In this document: piece after piece, positions 1-7,514 of the stretch | Numbering within the stretch: the stretch's first letter is position 1 | Layout of the letters: each line of letters opens with the position of its first letter | Assembly: GCA_012842235.1 (NCBI GenBank) | Contig: DUTE01000195.1 | Span: 1-9,991 of the forward strand | Length of the DNA stretch: 9,991 nucleotides | From: Bacillota bacterium | Lineage (GTDB): Bacteria; Bacillota; DTU065 | Reading direction: 5' to 3' | Position numbers and translations under genes: made by a program | Notes under the pieces: model-generated | What the model was told of the DNA's origin: nothing | Databases searched by the model: none | What the model saw: only the letters and a program-made list of their open reading frames with translations

Positions 1-23
1 AATCTATTTTATAATTATTGATC

Positions 24-770
24 TCATCTCCTCAAGCCATCCTCTTTCCGATAAACCCTAGCATGTTCCTTAAATCCTTGAGCAATACCTTGTGCTAAGG
101 CTAGTTGGTAATCATTTCGAACAAGACGTGTAGCCTCTCTATCGTTACTAATAAAGTTTAATTCTAGTAGTGCTGCAGGATGGCTGAGTAAATCATACCT
201 AATAACGCCAATTTTTCTGCCATCTCCCCAAGGAGGTGTACTACCCGAATATTTAACACCGCGATCTTTAATAGTCGCGTCATATGATTGGGCTGCAGCT
301 ACAGCATTATTATGCAAAGATGATGCATATGCTTTCCAAACATTATCACTGTCTGTATCTACCCATGTCTCGATACCTTCTGCAGCTGTAGAGCTTGCTG
401 CGTTTACATGCAATGAGACAAGTCTATGAGCACCTTTATTGTTTGAAAAAGTTCGTCTGTCAGGTATATCCATGCTGACATCTGTTTCCCGTGTCATTTC
501 AACCTGTGCACCAAGCTTTATCAATGATGTTCTCAGTTTTAAACCAATCTGTAGATTTATATCTTTTTCCCGTAAATCAAGCGTAGCATTATAGGCCCCT
601 GAATCTGTACCTCCATGGCCAGGATCGATTGTAATAATCCACCCCGACAAAGGAGGAATAAATTTCGGTGTTGCCGGCCAAACTCTTGAGCGCCAACCCT
701 CAGCCATTACTCCTGTAGATAGAAGTAAAACTACACTAAATAATAGTAAAATAATCTTTTTTTCTTTCAT
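24..770 (-). CDS. Secreted N-acetylmuramoyl-L-alanine amidase (Amidase_3 family)
   Basis: This enzyme hydrolyses the amide bond between N-acetylmuramic acid and the stem peptide of peptidoglycan, outside the membrane. Residues 1-23 form a signal peptide (MKEKK, a hydrophobic core, then GVMA before EGW). The zinc-dependent Amidase_3 domain fills residues 44-235. Zinc ligands are visible as H52 in DPGHGG, E68 in LREKDIN and H121 in SLHVNA; the catalytic glutamate is E203 in LLELNFISN. At 248 aa there is room for no cell-wall-binding domain, so the architecture (signal peptide plus bare catalytic domain) resembles spore-cortex amidases such as CwlD. The segment at about residues 134-186 does not look especially CwlD-like, so I do not assign that role. 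The start is supported by AGGGAGGT at 777-784, six bases before the ATG. It lies about 490 bases from glutamate dehydrogenase and is probably transcribed alone. The family call is firm; the physiological role is open. Confidence 0.93.
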   Translation of the reverse strand: MKEKKIILLLFSVVLLLSTGVMAEGWRSRVWPATPKFIPPLSGWIITIDPGHGGTDSGAYNATLDLREKDINLQIGLKLRTSLIKLGAQVEMTRETDVSMDIPDRRTFSNNKGAHRLVSLHVNAASSTAAEGIETWVDTDSDNVWKAYASSLHNNAVAAAQSYDATIKDRGVKYSGSTPPWGDGRKIGVIRYDLLSHPAALLELNFISNDREATRLVRNDYQLALAQGIAQGFKEHARVYRKEDGLRR

Positions 771-784
771 TGAGCTACCTCCCT

Positions 785-1233
785 AAAAAAATTTACTACC
801 AGGGAAAAATAACTTCCAAAAAGGTATTACTTTACATATGCATTTTTTCCTTTATTTTAACAAAGTTTTTCACCGATATAAGACTTAATCACTAAACCCA
901 AACATCTCCAAAAAACCTTTTAATCTAAAAAGATCAATCCGTCCTTTATCCCTGCTTATAAATAGGATTGCTATTACTAGAAAATGACTTCACTAGTTAC
1001 GCCTAGCTGCCTGAGCATAAATTCGTTTATCTAAAGTTTTAGGTTATCCAACTTTTAGAGGTATCCTCATCTCGAAGAATTACCTACCTGATAAACTTTC
1101 TGCGGTTTGCTTTTTGCTCGCTTTAGGCCTTCATCTAGAGCTCATCAATATTAGTGAGCTTTCCTATCTCAGGTGTCTATGTCTTCTCTTTCAGGGTTTC
1201 TTACAACTCATCGGCAACGAGCATGCCAATAAC
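785..1233. other. Gene-free region between the amidase and glutamate dehydrogenase
   Basis: No convincing open reading frame or RNA gene is seen. On the minus strand TTGTTA (858-863) and CATATG (835-840), 17 bases apart, are a weak candidate promoter for the amidase, with only four and three of six matches to consensus. The stretch from about 1230 down to 997, read on the minus strand in the frame of the ATG at 1224-1222, gives protein-like runs interrupted by nine TAA/TAG codons and no TGA. This may be a heavily decayed gene or a purine-rich strand imitating one. Confidence 0.5.
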
Positions 1234-1263
1234 AAAAAAAGGAAAGAGACAATGTCTCTTTCC
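1234..1263 (-). terminator. Rho-independent terminator of glutamate dehydrogenase
   Basis: On the minus strand the perfect 10-base stem GGAAAGAGAC / GTCTCTTTCC closes a three-base loop (1241-1263) and is followed by seven T residues (1240-1234). The stem abuts the stop codon of the dehydrogenase directly, so it ends that transcript and separates it from the amidase downstream. Confidence 0.9.
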
Positions 1264-2511
1264 TTAAACCCATCCTCTTAATTTAATAGCTTCACTAATT
1301 CTTTTTACTGCAACCATATATGCAGCTGTTCTCATGTCAGTATTATACTCAGTACTCATTTGCCAAACACTAAAAAAGGCATCTTGCATCTTTTCGGTGA
1401 GTCGAGAGTTAACTTCGTCTTCGCTCCAATAATAACCGTAATTGTTTTGTACCCATTCGAAATAACTCACAGTAACTCCACCGGCATTACAGAGAATATC
1501 AGGGATTACTAAAACACCATTTTTGTTAAGGATCTCGTCTGCTTTTGGCATTGTTGGTCCGTTAGCTGCCTCTGCGACAATTTTGGCTTTAATATAAGGG
1601 GCATTGTCCTCTGTAATAACTTTTTCGAGTGCCGCAGGTATTAATATATCCACAGGTAGCTCTAAGAGTTCGCCTCCTGCTATATCTCTGCCACCTAAAA
1701 ATCCAACTACAGAGCCGGTTTCATCTTTATGTTTCTCTAATGCTTTAGGATCAAGACCGTTTTCAGAATATACAGCACCTTTACTGTCACTAATAGCCAC
1801 AATCTTAGCCCCTAGGTTATACAGAATGTTTGCGGCAACACTACCAGCGTTACCAAAACCTTGAATAGCTACTGTAGCATCAGAGATATGCATATTCATT
1901 TTTTTGATTGCTTCAAGGGTTGTAACTACAACGCCTCTTGCAGTTGCCTCTGATCTGCCTTTTGAACCACCAAGAACAATAGGTTTACCTGTTATCATAC
2001 CAAAGTCTGTATAACGGCGAATGACAGAATACTCATCCATCATCCAGCTCATAATCTGAGCGTTAGTGTAGACATCAGGTGCAGGTATGTCTTTTTCCGA
2101 GCCTAATACATCGTAAAGAGCTCGGACATAACCTCTGCTTAACCTCTCTAGTTCAGCTTGCGAAAGTTCTTTGGGGTTTACAGCAACGCCACCTTTGCCA
2201 CCACCATAAGGAAGTCCTACTACACCACACTTAAATGTCATCCAAAAAGATAAGGCCATCACCTCATCTAAGGACACATCTGGATGAAAACGAACTCCTC
2301 CTTTAGCAGGACCAATAGCATCACTGTGCTGAGATCTGTAACCTGTAAAGACTCTTGTTGTTCCATTGTCCATCTTAACTGGTATTCTAACAATAACCAC
2401 TCTTTGTGGTTCAAGTAACATCTCTAAAACACCTTTATCAAGATCAAGCTTTTCTGCTGCAGCTTTTAGTTGGCTTTGAGCCATCTCCATAGGTGTAAGT
2501 TGCTCAGCCAT
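1264..2511 (-). CDS. Glutamate dehydrogenase (Glu/Leu/Phe/Val dehydrogenase family)
   Basis: It catalyses reversible oxidative deamination of glutamate to 2-oxoglutarate and ammonia in the cytoplasm, linking amino-acid fermentation and nitrogen assimilation. At 415 aa it has the usual length of the hexameric bacterial class. The N-terminal domain holds K70 (GPAKGGVRFHP), K94 and the catalytic K106 in LPYGGGKGGV, plus the active-site D146 in PAPDV. The C-terminal Rossmann domain begins near residue 190, with GFGNAG at 218-223 binding the dinucleotide. An Asp follows the second strand (AISDSKG), which favours NAD over NADP, but this is an inference. Two GGAGGT-like sites lie upstream; the one at 2518-2523 is correctly spaced six bases from the ATG. 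The gene lies 93 bases after the preceding operon, has a candidate promoter of its own, and ends in a strong terminator, so it is likely at least partly monocistronic. Whether it corresponds to gudB, rocG or gdh cannot be decided here. Confidence 0.96.
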   Translation of the reverse strand: MAEQLTPMEMAQSQLKAAAEKLDLDKGVLEMLLEPQRVVIVRIPVKMDNGTTRVFTGYRSQHSDAIGPAKGGVRFHPDVSLDEVMALSFWMTFKCGVVGLPYGGGKGGVAVNPKELSQAELERLSRGYVRALYDVLGSEKDIPAPDVYTNAQIMSWMMDEYSVIRRYTDFGMITGKPIVLGGSKGRSEATARGVVVTTLEAIKKMNMHISDATVAIQGFGNAGSVAANILYNLGAKIVAISDSKGAVYSENGLDPKALEKHKDETGSVVGFLGGRDIAGGELLELPVDILIPAALEKVITEDNAPYIKAKIVAEAANGPTMPKADEILNKNGVLVIPDILCNAGGVTVSYFEWVQNNYGYYWSEDEVNSRLTEKMQDAFFSVWQMSTEYNTDMRTAAYMVAVKRISEAIKLRGWV

Positions 2512-2580
2512 TTAGACACCTCCAGACCTCCAGGATGAATAAATATCCAAAAATAGAAAGTTGTTTTAACTCTTTTACCT

Positions 2581-2609
2581 ATTCTAACATAATCACTAGA
2601 ACATTTAAG
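2581..2609 (-). promoter_or_regulatory. Candidate extended -10 promoter for glutamate dehydrogenase
   Basis: Read on the minus strand, TG-T-TAGAAT (2589-2581) matches the extended -10 form TGnTATAAT with one mismatch. A poor -35, CTTAAA (2609-2604), lies 17 bases upstream and overlaps the stop codon of the preceding gene. Weak -35 boxes are common when the -10 is extended. The predicted transcript would carry a leader of roughly 60 bases. No terminator is visible between the preceding gene and this site, so read-through from the operon is also possible. Confidence 0.45.
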
Positions 2610-3351
2610 GCTGTTTTTTAAGTATACCAGTATACATATTGTTACGTTTTTGACGTTCCAAACGTATTGCTATCTCTTCTAATCTCATCCATCCTGCATC
2701 AAGATCTGAACCAGAGAGATTGGCTTTAGAAAGGCTAGCTCGAAAAGCCTCAATATCGTCAATAGAATCATCATCTTGCATACTCTCAAGACTAATATAT
2801 GAAAGTTTATGAAATGGTGAGCTAGACTCTAGAGCTTTTGAAGTAATAATTAGTAGTTCTTTTTGGTTGATAAAAGCTTGATACCAGTCTTGATGAGGTA
2901 GAGCAGCTAATGGAAGCTGGTAATAAAGGTTTTCTCCATAATATATTCTGTCATTATAATAGACAAAAGGAACTAAACCTCGCTCCACAAGATCTAGCCT
3001 TTGTTTACCATAAAGGCCAACATCAAAGCCTTCTTGAATAAGGTAGTCTGTAAAACCAAGTAGTATTTTTTCGCCAATTTCTTCTAAACCTTCTAAAGAA
3101 AGTTCGTTGAAAGGATCTAGCTGTTTAAGCCTAGAGTAGTGGTCTTCTAACTCGTAGTCTTTAAGAACGACACCTTTAAAGTTAGCTTTTTTTAGCTCTG
3201 AAACTAAATTTTCCCTATATCTTGCATCGAGAATATCATCAGAAAACGCAGAGGCAATCATATACCTTTCACCTGCAAGTTCTATAACCTCTGCGTCTAT
3301 CTTTGGCATAAAAGAAAGAAAAAAGGTTAAAAGCCAGATCATCCAGGTCAT
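2605..3351 (-). CDS. Exported protein of unknown function, last gene of the FtsA-like/deoC/pdp operon
   Basis: I do not recognise this 248-aa protein. Residues 2-14 form a hydrophobic, Trp/Phe-rich segment followed by a possible signal peptidase site (KIDA before EV, residues 17-22). The stretch before the core contains no Lys or Arg, which is unusual for a signal peptide, so it may instead be a membrane anchor. The rest is soluble, acidic, has no cysteine, and looks mixed alpha/beta: helical acidic stretches near residues 46-58 and 83-105, a Tyr-rich section at 130-145 (YYNDRIYYGENLYYQ), an Asp-rich stretch at 190-197 (MQDDDSIDD), and a basic C-terminal helix (IAIRLERQKRNN). Its ATG overlaps the stop of the nucleoside phosphorylase by four bases (ATGA), with GAGG about ten bases upstream, so translation is probably coupled. 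Start at M15 is less likely because no ribosome binding site precedes it. Position suggests a link with deoxynucleoside use or with the FtsA-like protein; neither is shown by the sequence. Confidence 0.85.
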   Translation of the reverse strand: MTWMIWLLTFFLSFMPKIDAEVIELAGERYMIASAFSDDILDARYRENLVSELKKANFKGVVLKDYELEDHYSRLKQLDPFNELSLEGLEEIGEKILLGFTDYLIQEGFDVGLYGKQRLDLVERGLVPFVYYNDRIYYGENLYYQLPLAALPHQDWYQAFINQKELLIITSKALESSSPFHKLSYISLESMQDDDSIDDIEAFRASLSKANLSGSDLDAGWMRLEEIAIRLERQKRNNMYTGILKKQP

Positions 3352-4631
3352 AAAAGATCCTCATCTCGTATGATTTCATAGACAACCGGTCTTAAAGAAG
3401 GCTTATCCCCGATAATCAATACTTGTTGTAACCTCTCTATGGCATTATTGAGTAAATCTTTATCATTGGCATAGACAGTTGCAAGTGGCTCCCCTTTTTG
3501 AATCTTATCACCTATTTCACGGTGCAAATAGACGCCTACATCAGGATCAATACTATCTTCTTTTACCTTTCTACCAGCCCCAAGCTCACAGACGATCTCA
3601 CCTATCTGTAAAGCATCTGCATCAACAAAATAGCCACTCTCTAAGGCTAAGATATCTTTTTGATAAGCAGCTTCAAGCTTTAACTGAGATAGATCTCCTC
3701 CTTGATAAGAAACTAGCTCTTCAAAGACTTTATAGGCTTCTTTTTCCTGAAGTACCTTTTCTAAGGGAGCGTCAATCTCTGCAAGATAGAGCATTTCTTG
3801 AGCCAAAACTAAGGAAAGTTCTCTTAATCTTTTGCTACCTTTGCCTTTAAGTACCTCTAGTGCTTCAAGCACCTCGAGCTTATTGCCACTAGCCAAAGAG
3901 AGGGGAGTTTCCATATCACTTATAACTGCAGTTACCTTGCGGCCAACATGATTGCCCATTTTTACCATAAGTCTAGCTAAATCCCTAGCAGACTCTATAT
4001 CCTTCATAAAAGCACCACGGCCAACCTTTACATCTAAGACAATGCCATCTGCTCCACCGGCGATTTTTTTCGACATAATACTTGCGGCAATTAGTGGTAG
4101 GCTATCTACGGTTGCAGTCACATCTCTTAGGGCATAAAGAAGCTTATCAGCAGGAACTAAGTTTTTTGTTTGACCTGCTACTACCACTCCTAGCTCTTTT
4201 ACTTGCTTAAAAAACTGTGTCTCTGACAGTTCTGTATTAAAGCCAGAAATCGACTCTAATTTATCAATAGTACCTCCAGTATGCCCTAAACCTCTACCTG
4301 AAAGCTTAGCGATTTTACCTCCACAAGCTGCGACTAAAGGAAGTACAACTAGGGTAGTAGTATCTCCTACCCCACCTGTACTGTGTTTATCGAGGATAAA
4401 ACCGAATTCGCTAAGATCAAAGGTTTCGCCTGAATAAGCCATACTCATAGTCAGGTTTGCTGTTTCTTCTGGGTTTAGACCTCTAAAATAGACTGCCATT
4501 AAAAAAGCTGCCATTTGATAGTCTGGTATTTGGCCTTTAACATAACTGTTTACCAAAAACTCAATCTCTTCTTTTTGAAGAGAGAGGCCCTCTTTTTTTT
4601 TAGCAATGAGATCTACTGCTCTTCGGGACAT
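3348..4631 (-). CDS. pdp: Pyrimidine-nucleoside phosphorylase
   Basis: It cleaves uridine, thymidine and deoxyuridine with phosphate to the free base and (deoxy)ribose-1-phosphate in the cytoplasm. The 427-aa length and domain order fit the family: an N-terminal alpha domain (residues 1-65), the central phosphate-binding alpha/beta domain, and a C-terminal PYNP domain from about 345. The thymidine/pyrimidine phosphorylase signature is clear at residues 111-126 (SGRGLGHTGGTIDKLE). Phosphate-site residues are K82, H83 and S84 in DKHSTGGVGD, K109 and T121; base-binding residues are R169, S184 and K188 in LRDV and ASIMSKK. They sit one residue later than in the well-studied Bacillus enzymes. The ATG overlaps the end of deoC by 19 bases with GGGGTGA upstream, and its stop overlaps the next gene, so it is firmly within the operon. 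The Bacillus-type broad-specificity enzyme is preferred over the deoA thymidine phosphorylase, mainly from taxonomy. Confidence 0.95.
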   Translation of the reverse strand: MSRRAVDLIAKKKEGLSLQKEEIEFLVNSYVKGQIPDYQMAAFLMAVYFRGLNPEETANLTMSMAYSGETFDLSEFGFILDKHSTGGVGDTTTLVVLPLVAACGGKIAKLSGRGLGHTGGTIDKLESISGFNTELSETQFFKQVKELGVVVAGQTKNLVPADKLLYALRDVTATVDSLPLIAASIMSKKIAGGADGIVLDVKVGRGAFMKDIESARDLARLMVKMGNHVGRKVTAVISDMETPLSLASGNKLEVLEALEVLKGKGSKRLRELSLVLAQEMLYLAEIDAPLEKVLQEKEAYKVFEELVSYQGGDLSQLKLEAAYQKDILALESGYFVDADALQIGEIVCELGAGRKVKEDSIDPDVGVYLHREIGDKIQKGEPLATVYANDKDLLNNAIERLQQVLIIGDKPSLRPVVYEIIRDEDLL

Positions 4632-5272
4632 ACTATCTTCACCCCTGAACTAGTGCCGATACGACTAGCACCTAGGCTTATAAATTCAAGAGCTTGTTTT
4701 TTTGTACGTATACCACCAGAGGCTTTGATTAGGCAATCATCACCTACCGTTTTTTTCAAAAGCTCTACATCCTCTTTTGTTGCGCCACCGAAAAAACCAG
4801 TTGACGTCTTAACAAATTCAGCCCCAGCGGAAACAGCAATTTGTGCAGCCTTTACTTTTTCTTCATCGGTTAAAAGAGCTGTTTCTAGAATAACTTTAAC
4901 TTTTGCTGGTGAACTTGCTTGAACAACCTCTTCTATTTCTTTTTTTAGCGCCTCAAAGTTATTGTCTTTGACGTAAGAGATGTTCATAACCATATCAATC
5001 TCGTCAGCACCTTCTCTGACACAATAAGCTGCTTCCTTAATCTTTAACTCTAAGGGTGCTGCCCCAAGAGGAAAGCCAACTACTGCACAGACTCGACTCC
5101 GTGTATGCTCTCTTGCTACAGGCACCCAAAATGGGTTTACACAAACCGAAACAAAACCATAGGAATTTGCTTCTTGACACAATCTTTCAATATCTTCTTT
5201 AGTAACATCTGATTTTAGCAAAGTATGATCGATATACCCTGCTAGTTCCCGAGGATCGTTTATTTCCAACAT
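4613..5272 (-). CDS. deoC: Deoxyribose-phosphate aldolase
   Basis: A class I aldolase that converts 2-deoxyribose-5-phosphate to glyceraldehyde-3-phosphate and acetaldehyde, the last step of deoxynucleoside catabolism. The 219-aa protein is a complete TIM barrel of usual length for Gram-positive enzymes (about 220 aa). Seen directly: the N-terminal IDHTLLK (14-20), the Schiff-base lysine K155 in EFVKTSTGF, D93 in DEIDMVMN, and the second active-site lysine K183 in LIKASGGIR; together these are the Asp-Lys-Lys triad of the family. GAGGT lies about eight bases before the ATG. It begins 24 bases after the FtsA-like gene and overlaps pdp by 19 bases, the usual pairing in a deoxynucleoside operon. 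A phosphopentomutase and a nucleoside transporter would be expected nearby and are absent from the window. Confidence 0.96.
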   Translation of the reverse strand: MLEINDPRELAGYIDHTLLKSDVTKEDIERLCQEANSYGFVSVCVNPFWVPVAREHTRSRVCAVVGFPLGAAPLELKIKEAAYCVREGADEIDMVMNISYVKDNNFEALKKEIEEVVQASSPAKVKVILETALLTDEEKVKAAQIAVSAGAEFVKTSTGFFGGATKEDVELLKKTVGDDCLIKASGGIRTKKQALEFISLGASRIGTSSGVKIVCPEEQ

Positions 5273-5296
5273 TATAAAACCTCACTTATTAGTTTT

Positions 5297-7456
5297 TTAT
5301 CTCCATCCCTCAACAACCACATGATCATTATCCTTTAGAATTGTGGTAAATTGAGCTTCTACACCATTTACCGTAAGGTTTAGGTCAGTAAATCTAAGCT
5401 TAGCTAGCTCGTCTTTAAGTAATGCTAAAACATCTGCTACAATTGGTTGTTTCTTGGGTACAATTTTAACTCTATCCTGGTTTTTAACACGGTACCCTGG
5501 TATTTCCTTATTACCATTAACACTTACTTCATAGTCAATCGCAAATGGTAGAAGATATTTTTGACCTCCTATAGAGGCCTGTATAGTTATGTTAGAACTT
5601 TCAGGGACAAGTTCATAAAGACGAGGAAAAGCTTGGTTACTAATAATCGATAACCCATCACCTGAATTAATTGGTGTATCAAGATCTATTTCTTTACCAT
5701 TAAGGCGTAAAGAAATAGTGTTTCCTAAATCAATCTTTTGTTCATTAAGATAATAATAATTATTTTTAGCCTTTTCTATCTGGCTAAAACTAAATTGTCC
5801 TTGTATCTCTAGAATTCTCAGAGCATCTTTGACAGTTTTTACAGGAACAATCTCAATGATATCCCCTTCTTTAAGCTCGTAATCTAGAGACTCTTTTTTC
5901 CCATTGACAAGTATCTCTTGAGAAAGCAATATCTTTTCTCCTTGCCAGACAATCGCCTTTTGGCAAAAATTAGAATCATCAAGAATATCTTTTAGAAGAG
6001 CTTTCCCAGGAGGGCCAACTTTAGCTGGCTCTATCTCTATTTTGTCACCTTCTTTGACCTGTCTATCTAGAGAAGCTACTTCTCCGTTTAAAAGAATTTT
6101 CGCTTTTTGTCCTCTTTGACCAGGAATTATTAGGGGTTCTTTATTAAAGTATACTGTTAGAGGACAACCCACTGCACCATAGATATCTACTGTACTAAAT
6201 CCTCCATTTATTAGTGCATCTCCTACAGTTAGCCTTTCGCCAAGAAGACTAAGCATGTTTCCGTTTAAGTAGACATTATGAAACTCTAAAACCATACCTT
6301 CATGCGAAGATAAAGCTATACCAATAGGAGTAACAAATATTGGTCCTTCATTAGTATCTTCTTCGATGCCTAGTTTTTTTAGGACTTCCTTACCTCTTCT
6401 ACCAATTCTTCTTAAATCGATCTCTAGAGCATCTGCTAAACTTTCGGCAATAAACGGTGTCAATGAACCTCCGCCGACTAATATTACTGCTTGAGGGAGT
6501 ACTGTATTAAGTCTTAATATCTCTGAGGCAATAGAGCTTGCTAATTCGTTTGTTGCTTCCTTTATAAGTTCAGCAAGATCCTCTTTAGAAATAATCTGTT
6601 CTTGCCCAAGAATATCAGTATAGATGAACTCACTCTCATCTAAGGAAAAATTTCTTTTAAGTTCTTCTCCAGTTAAAAAATCAACTAATAGGCTCTCGCA
6701 AAGATGGTCAGTTATCTCATCACCAGCTTTAGGTACCATCCCGTAAGCTATAACTGCTCCATCTGCTGTTATGGCAATATCTGATGTGCCCGCACCTATA
6801 TCTACCAAAGCTAGGTTGAGCCTTCGCATATCCTTAGGTATAGCAACATGAGAAGCAGCTATAGGTTCAAGTGTCATGCTAGCAAACTCTAATTGAGCCC
6901 TTTGCAAAACAGCAGTTAAACTGTCTACTACCATGCGTGGAAGAAATGTAGCTATAACTTCTACCCCAGCAAAACGTCCTTTTTGACCAACCAAATTACC
7001 TATGGCAACCTGATCTAGGGTATAACCTATAGTGCTATAGCCAACACAGAAAAAAGAATCACTTGTTTGCTTTTCTCTACTTGCAATAGCTTTTAAGGCT
7101 TCATTAACAGCAGCCAATTCTAAAGCCCGTACTCTGTCTTCGCTCAAAACTTCTCCCGGTAGAAGTTCTAAACGCGACGAACCGTGAACTGTTTTTAAAG
7201 AACGACCAGCCGCTGCTACTGAGGCTGCTTTTAATTCTTGCCCACAAGCTTCTTCTAGTTCCTCTTTTATAGTTTGAACTAATTGAGCAACCTTTGGCAC
7301 ATCATGGATCTGGCCATCTTCCATAGTCCTTTCTTGGTGTTCTTTGAGTACATAGTGTTTCAATTTAGGTAGATCGTCTTGGTATTCAACTATTAATCCA
7401 CAAACTTTACGTGTGCCGATATCTATGGCAAACACTGTTTGAGTGCTAGCGTTCAT
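5297..7456 (-). CDS. FtsA-like actin-fold ATPase with C-terminal beta-grasp-like repeats
   Basis: Residues 1-385 are an FtsA/PilM-type actin-fold module. Phosphate-1 loop is IDIGT at 11-15, the phosphate-2 loop is VDIGAGTSD at 218-226, and the adenosine motif is LVGGGS at 326-331. Residues 83-200 correspond to the SHS2 (1C) subdomain specific to FtsA relatives. Cell-division FtsA is usually 400-450 aa and ends in a membrane-binding amphipathic helix; this protein has 719 aa and no such helix. Instead residues 453-717 contain five units built on VNGxxxxLxxxLKxGDxIxIxP, with a weaker unit at about 393-413. This VNG...GDxIxI pattern is that of ThiS/MoaD/TGS-type beta-grasp domains. GAGGTGA (7469-7463) is six bases before the ATG. 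It leads an operon with deoC 24 bases downstream. Likely a cytoskeletal or scaffold ATPase rather than the division FtsA itself; the function is unknown. Confidence 0.88.
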   Translation of the reverse strand: MNASTQTVFAIDIGTRKVCGLIVEYQDDLPKLKHYVLKEHQERTMEDGQIHDVPKVAQLVQTIKEELEEACGQELKAASVAAAGRSLKTVHGSSRLELLPGEVLSEDRVRALELAAVNEALKAIASREKQTSDSFFCVGYSTIGYTLDQVAIGNLVGQKGRFAGVEVIATFLPRMVVDSLTAVLQRAQLEFASMTLEPIAASHVAIPKDMRRLNLALVDIGAGTSDIAITADGAVIAYGMVPKAGDEITDHLCESLLVDFLTGEELKRNFSLDESEFIYTDILGQEQIISKEDLAELIKEATNELASSIASEILRLNTVLPQAVILVGGGSLTPFIAESLADALEIDLRRIGRRGKEVLKKLGIEEDTNEGPIFVTPIGIALSSHEGMVLEFHNVYLNGNMLSLLGERLTVGDALINGGFSTVDIYGAVGCPLTVYFNKEPLIIPGQRGQKAKILLNGEVASLDRQVKEGDKIEIEPAKVGPPGKALLKDILDDSNFCQKAIVWQGEKILLSQEILVNGKKESLDYELKEGDIIEIVPVKTVKDALRILEIQGQFSFSQIEKAKNNYYYLNEQKIDLGNTISLRLNGKEIDLDTPINSGDGLSIISNQAFPRLYELVPESSNITIQASIGGQKYLLPFAIDYEVSVNGNKEIPGYRVKNQDRVKIVPKKQPIVADVLALLKDELAKLRFTDLNLTVNGVEAQFTTILKDNDHVVVEGWR
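5306..6100 (-). repeat. Protein-level tandem repeats: five beta-grasp-like units in the FtsA-like protein
   Basis: Within the FtsA-like protein the motif hxVNGxxxxhxxxhxxGDxhxI recurs starting near residues 453 (ILLNGEVASLDRQVKEGDKI), 515 (ILVNGKKESLDYELKEGDII), 582 (LRLNGKEIDL...NSGDGLSI), 644 (VSVNGNKEIPGYRVKNQDRV) and 693 (LTVNGVEAQF...KDNDHVVV). Spacing is about 62, 67, 62 and 49 residues. Short predicted helices (GKALLKDIL, TVKDALRIL, VADVLALLKDEL) separate several units, as in ubiquitin-like folds. The repeats have diverged at DNA level. Assignment to the beta-grasp fold is my inference from pattern. Confidence 0.65.
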
Positions 7457-7477
7457 CGTGGTTCACCTCACTAGCAT

Positions 7478-7507
7478 AAATTCTTTATTTACCCCTATTC
7501 ATCCTGC
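7478..7507 (-). promoter_or_regulatory. Candidate sigma-H-type promoter of the FtsA-like/deoC/pdp operon
   Basis: On the minus strand GCAGGATGA (7507-7499) and AAAGAATTT (7486-7478) are separated by 12 bases. The Bacillus subtilis sigma-H consensus is RNAGGAWWW, 11-12 bases, RNNGAATWW; only one position in the -35 differs. The inferred start of transcription (about 7471) leaves a very short leader that barely includes the Shine-Dalgarno site, which is a weakness. No good sigma-A promoter is seen: TTGATT (7516-7511) has only a TAAATA 19 bases downstream. Confidence 0.4.
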
Positions 7508-7514
7508 TAGAATC

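Noticed and set aside
991..1014. CTAGCTGCCTGA, resembling the Leu-Ala-Ala-stop end of a tmRNA tag reading frame
   Set aside because: An in-frame TAG lies three codons earlier and no tRNA-like ends or tmRNA stems flank it, so the match is chance.
1139..1160. Inverted repeat AGCTCA / TGAGCT with a ten-base loop
   Set aside because: Arms of six bases are too short to stand out in a stretch of this length.
1604..1864. Plus-strand open frame of 86 codons
   Set aside because: It is the antisense shadow of the well-supported glutamate dehydrogenase and has no ribosome binding site or family resemblance.
3479..4922. Plus-strand open frames of 123, 61 and 135 codons
   Set aside because: All lie antisense to pdp and deoC, whose catalytic motifs are intact; the plus-strand products look non-natural.
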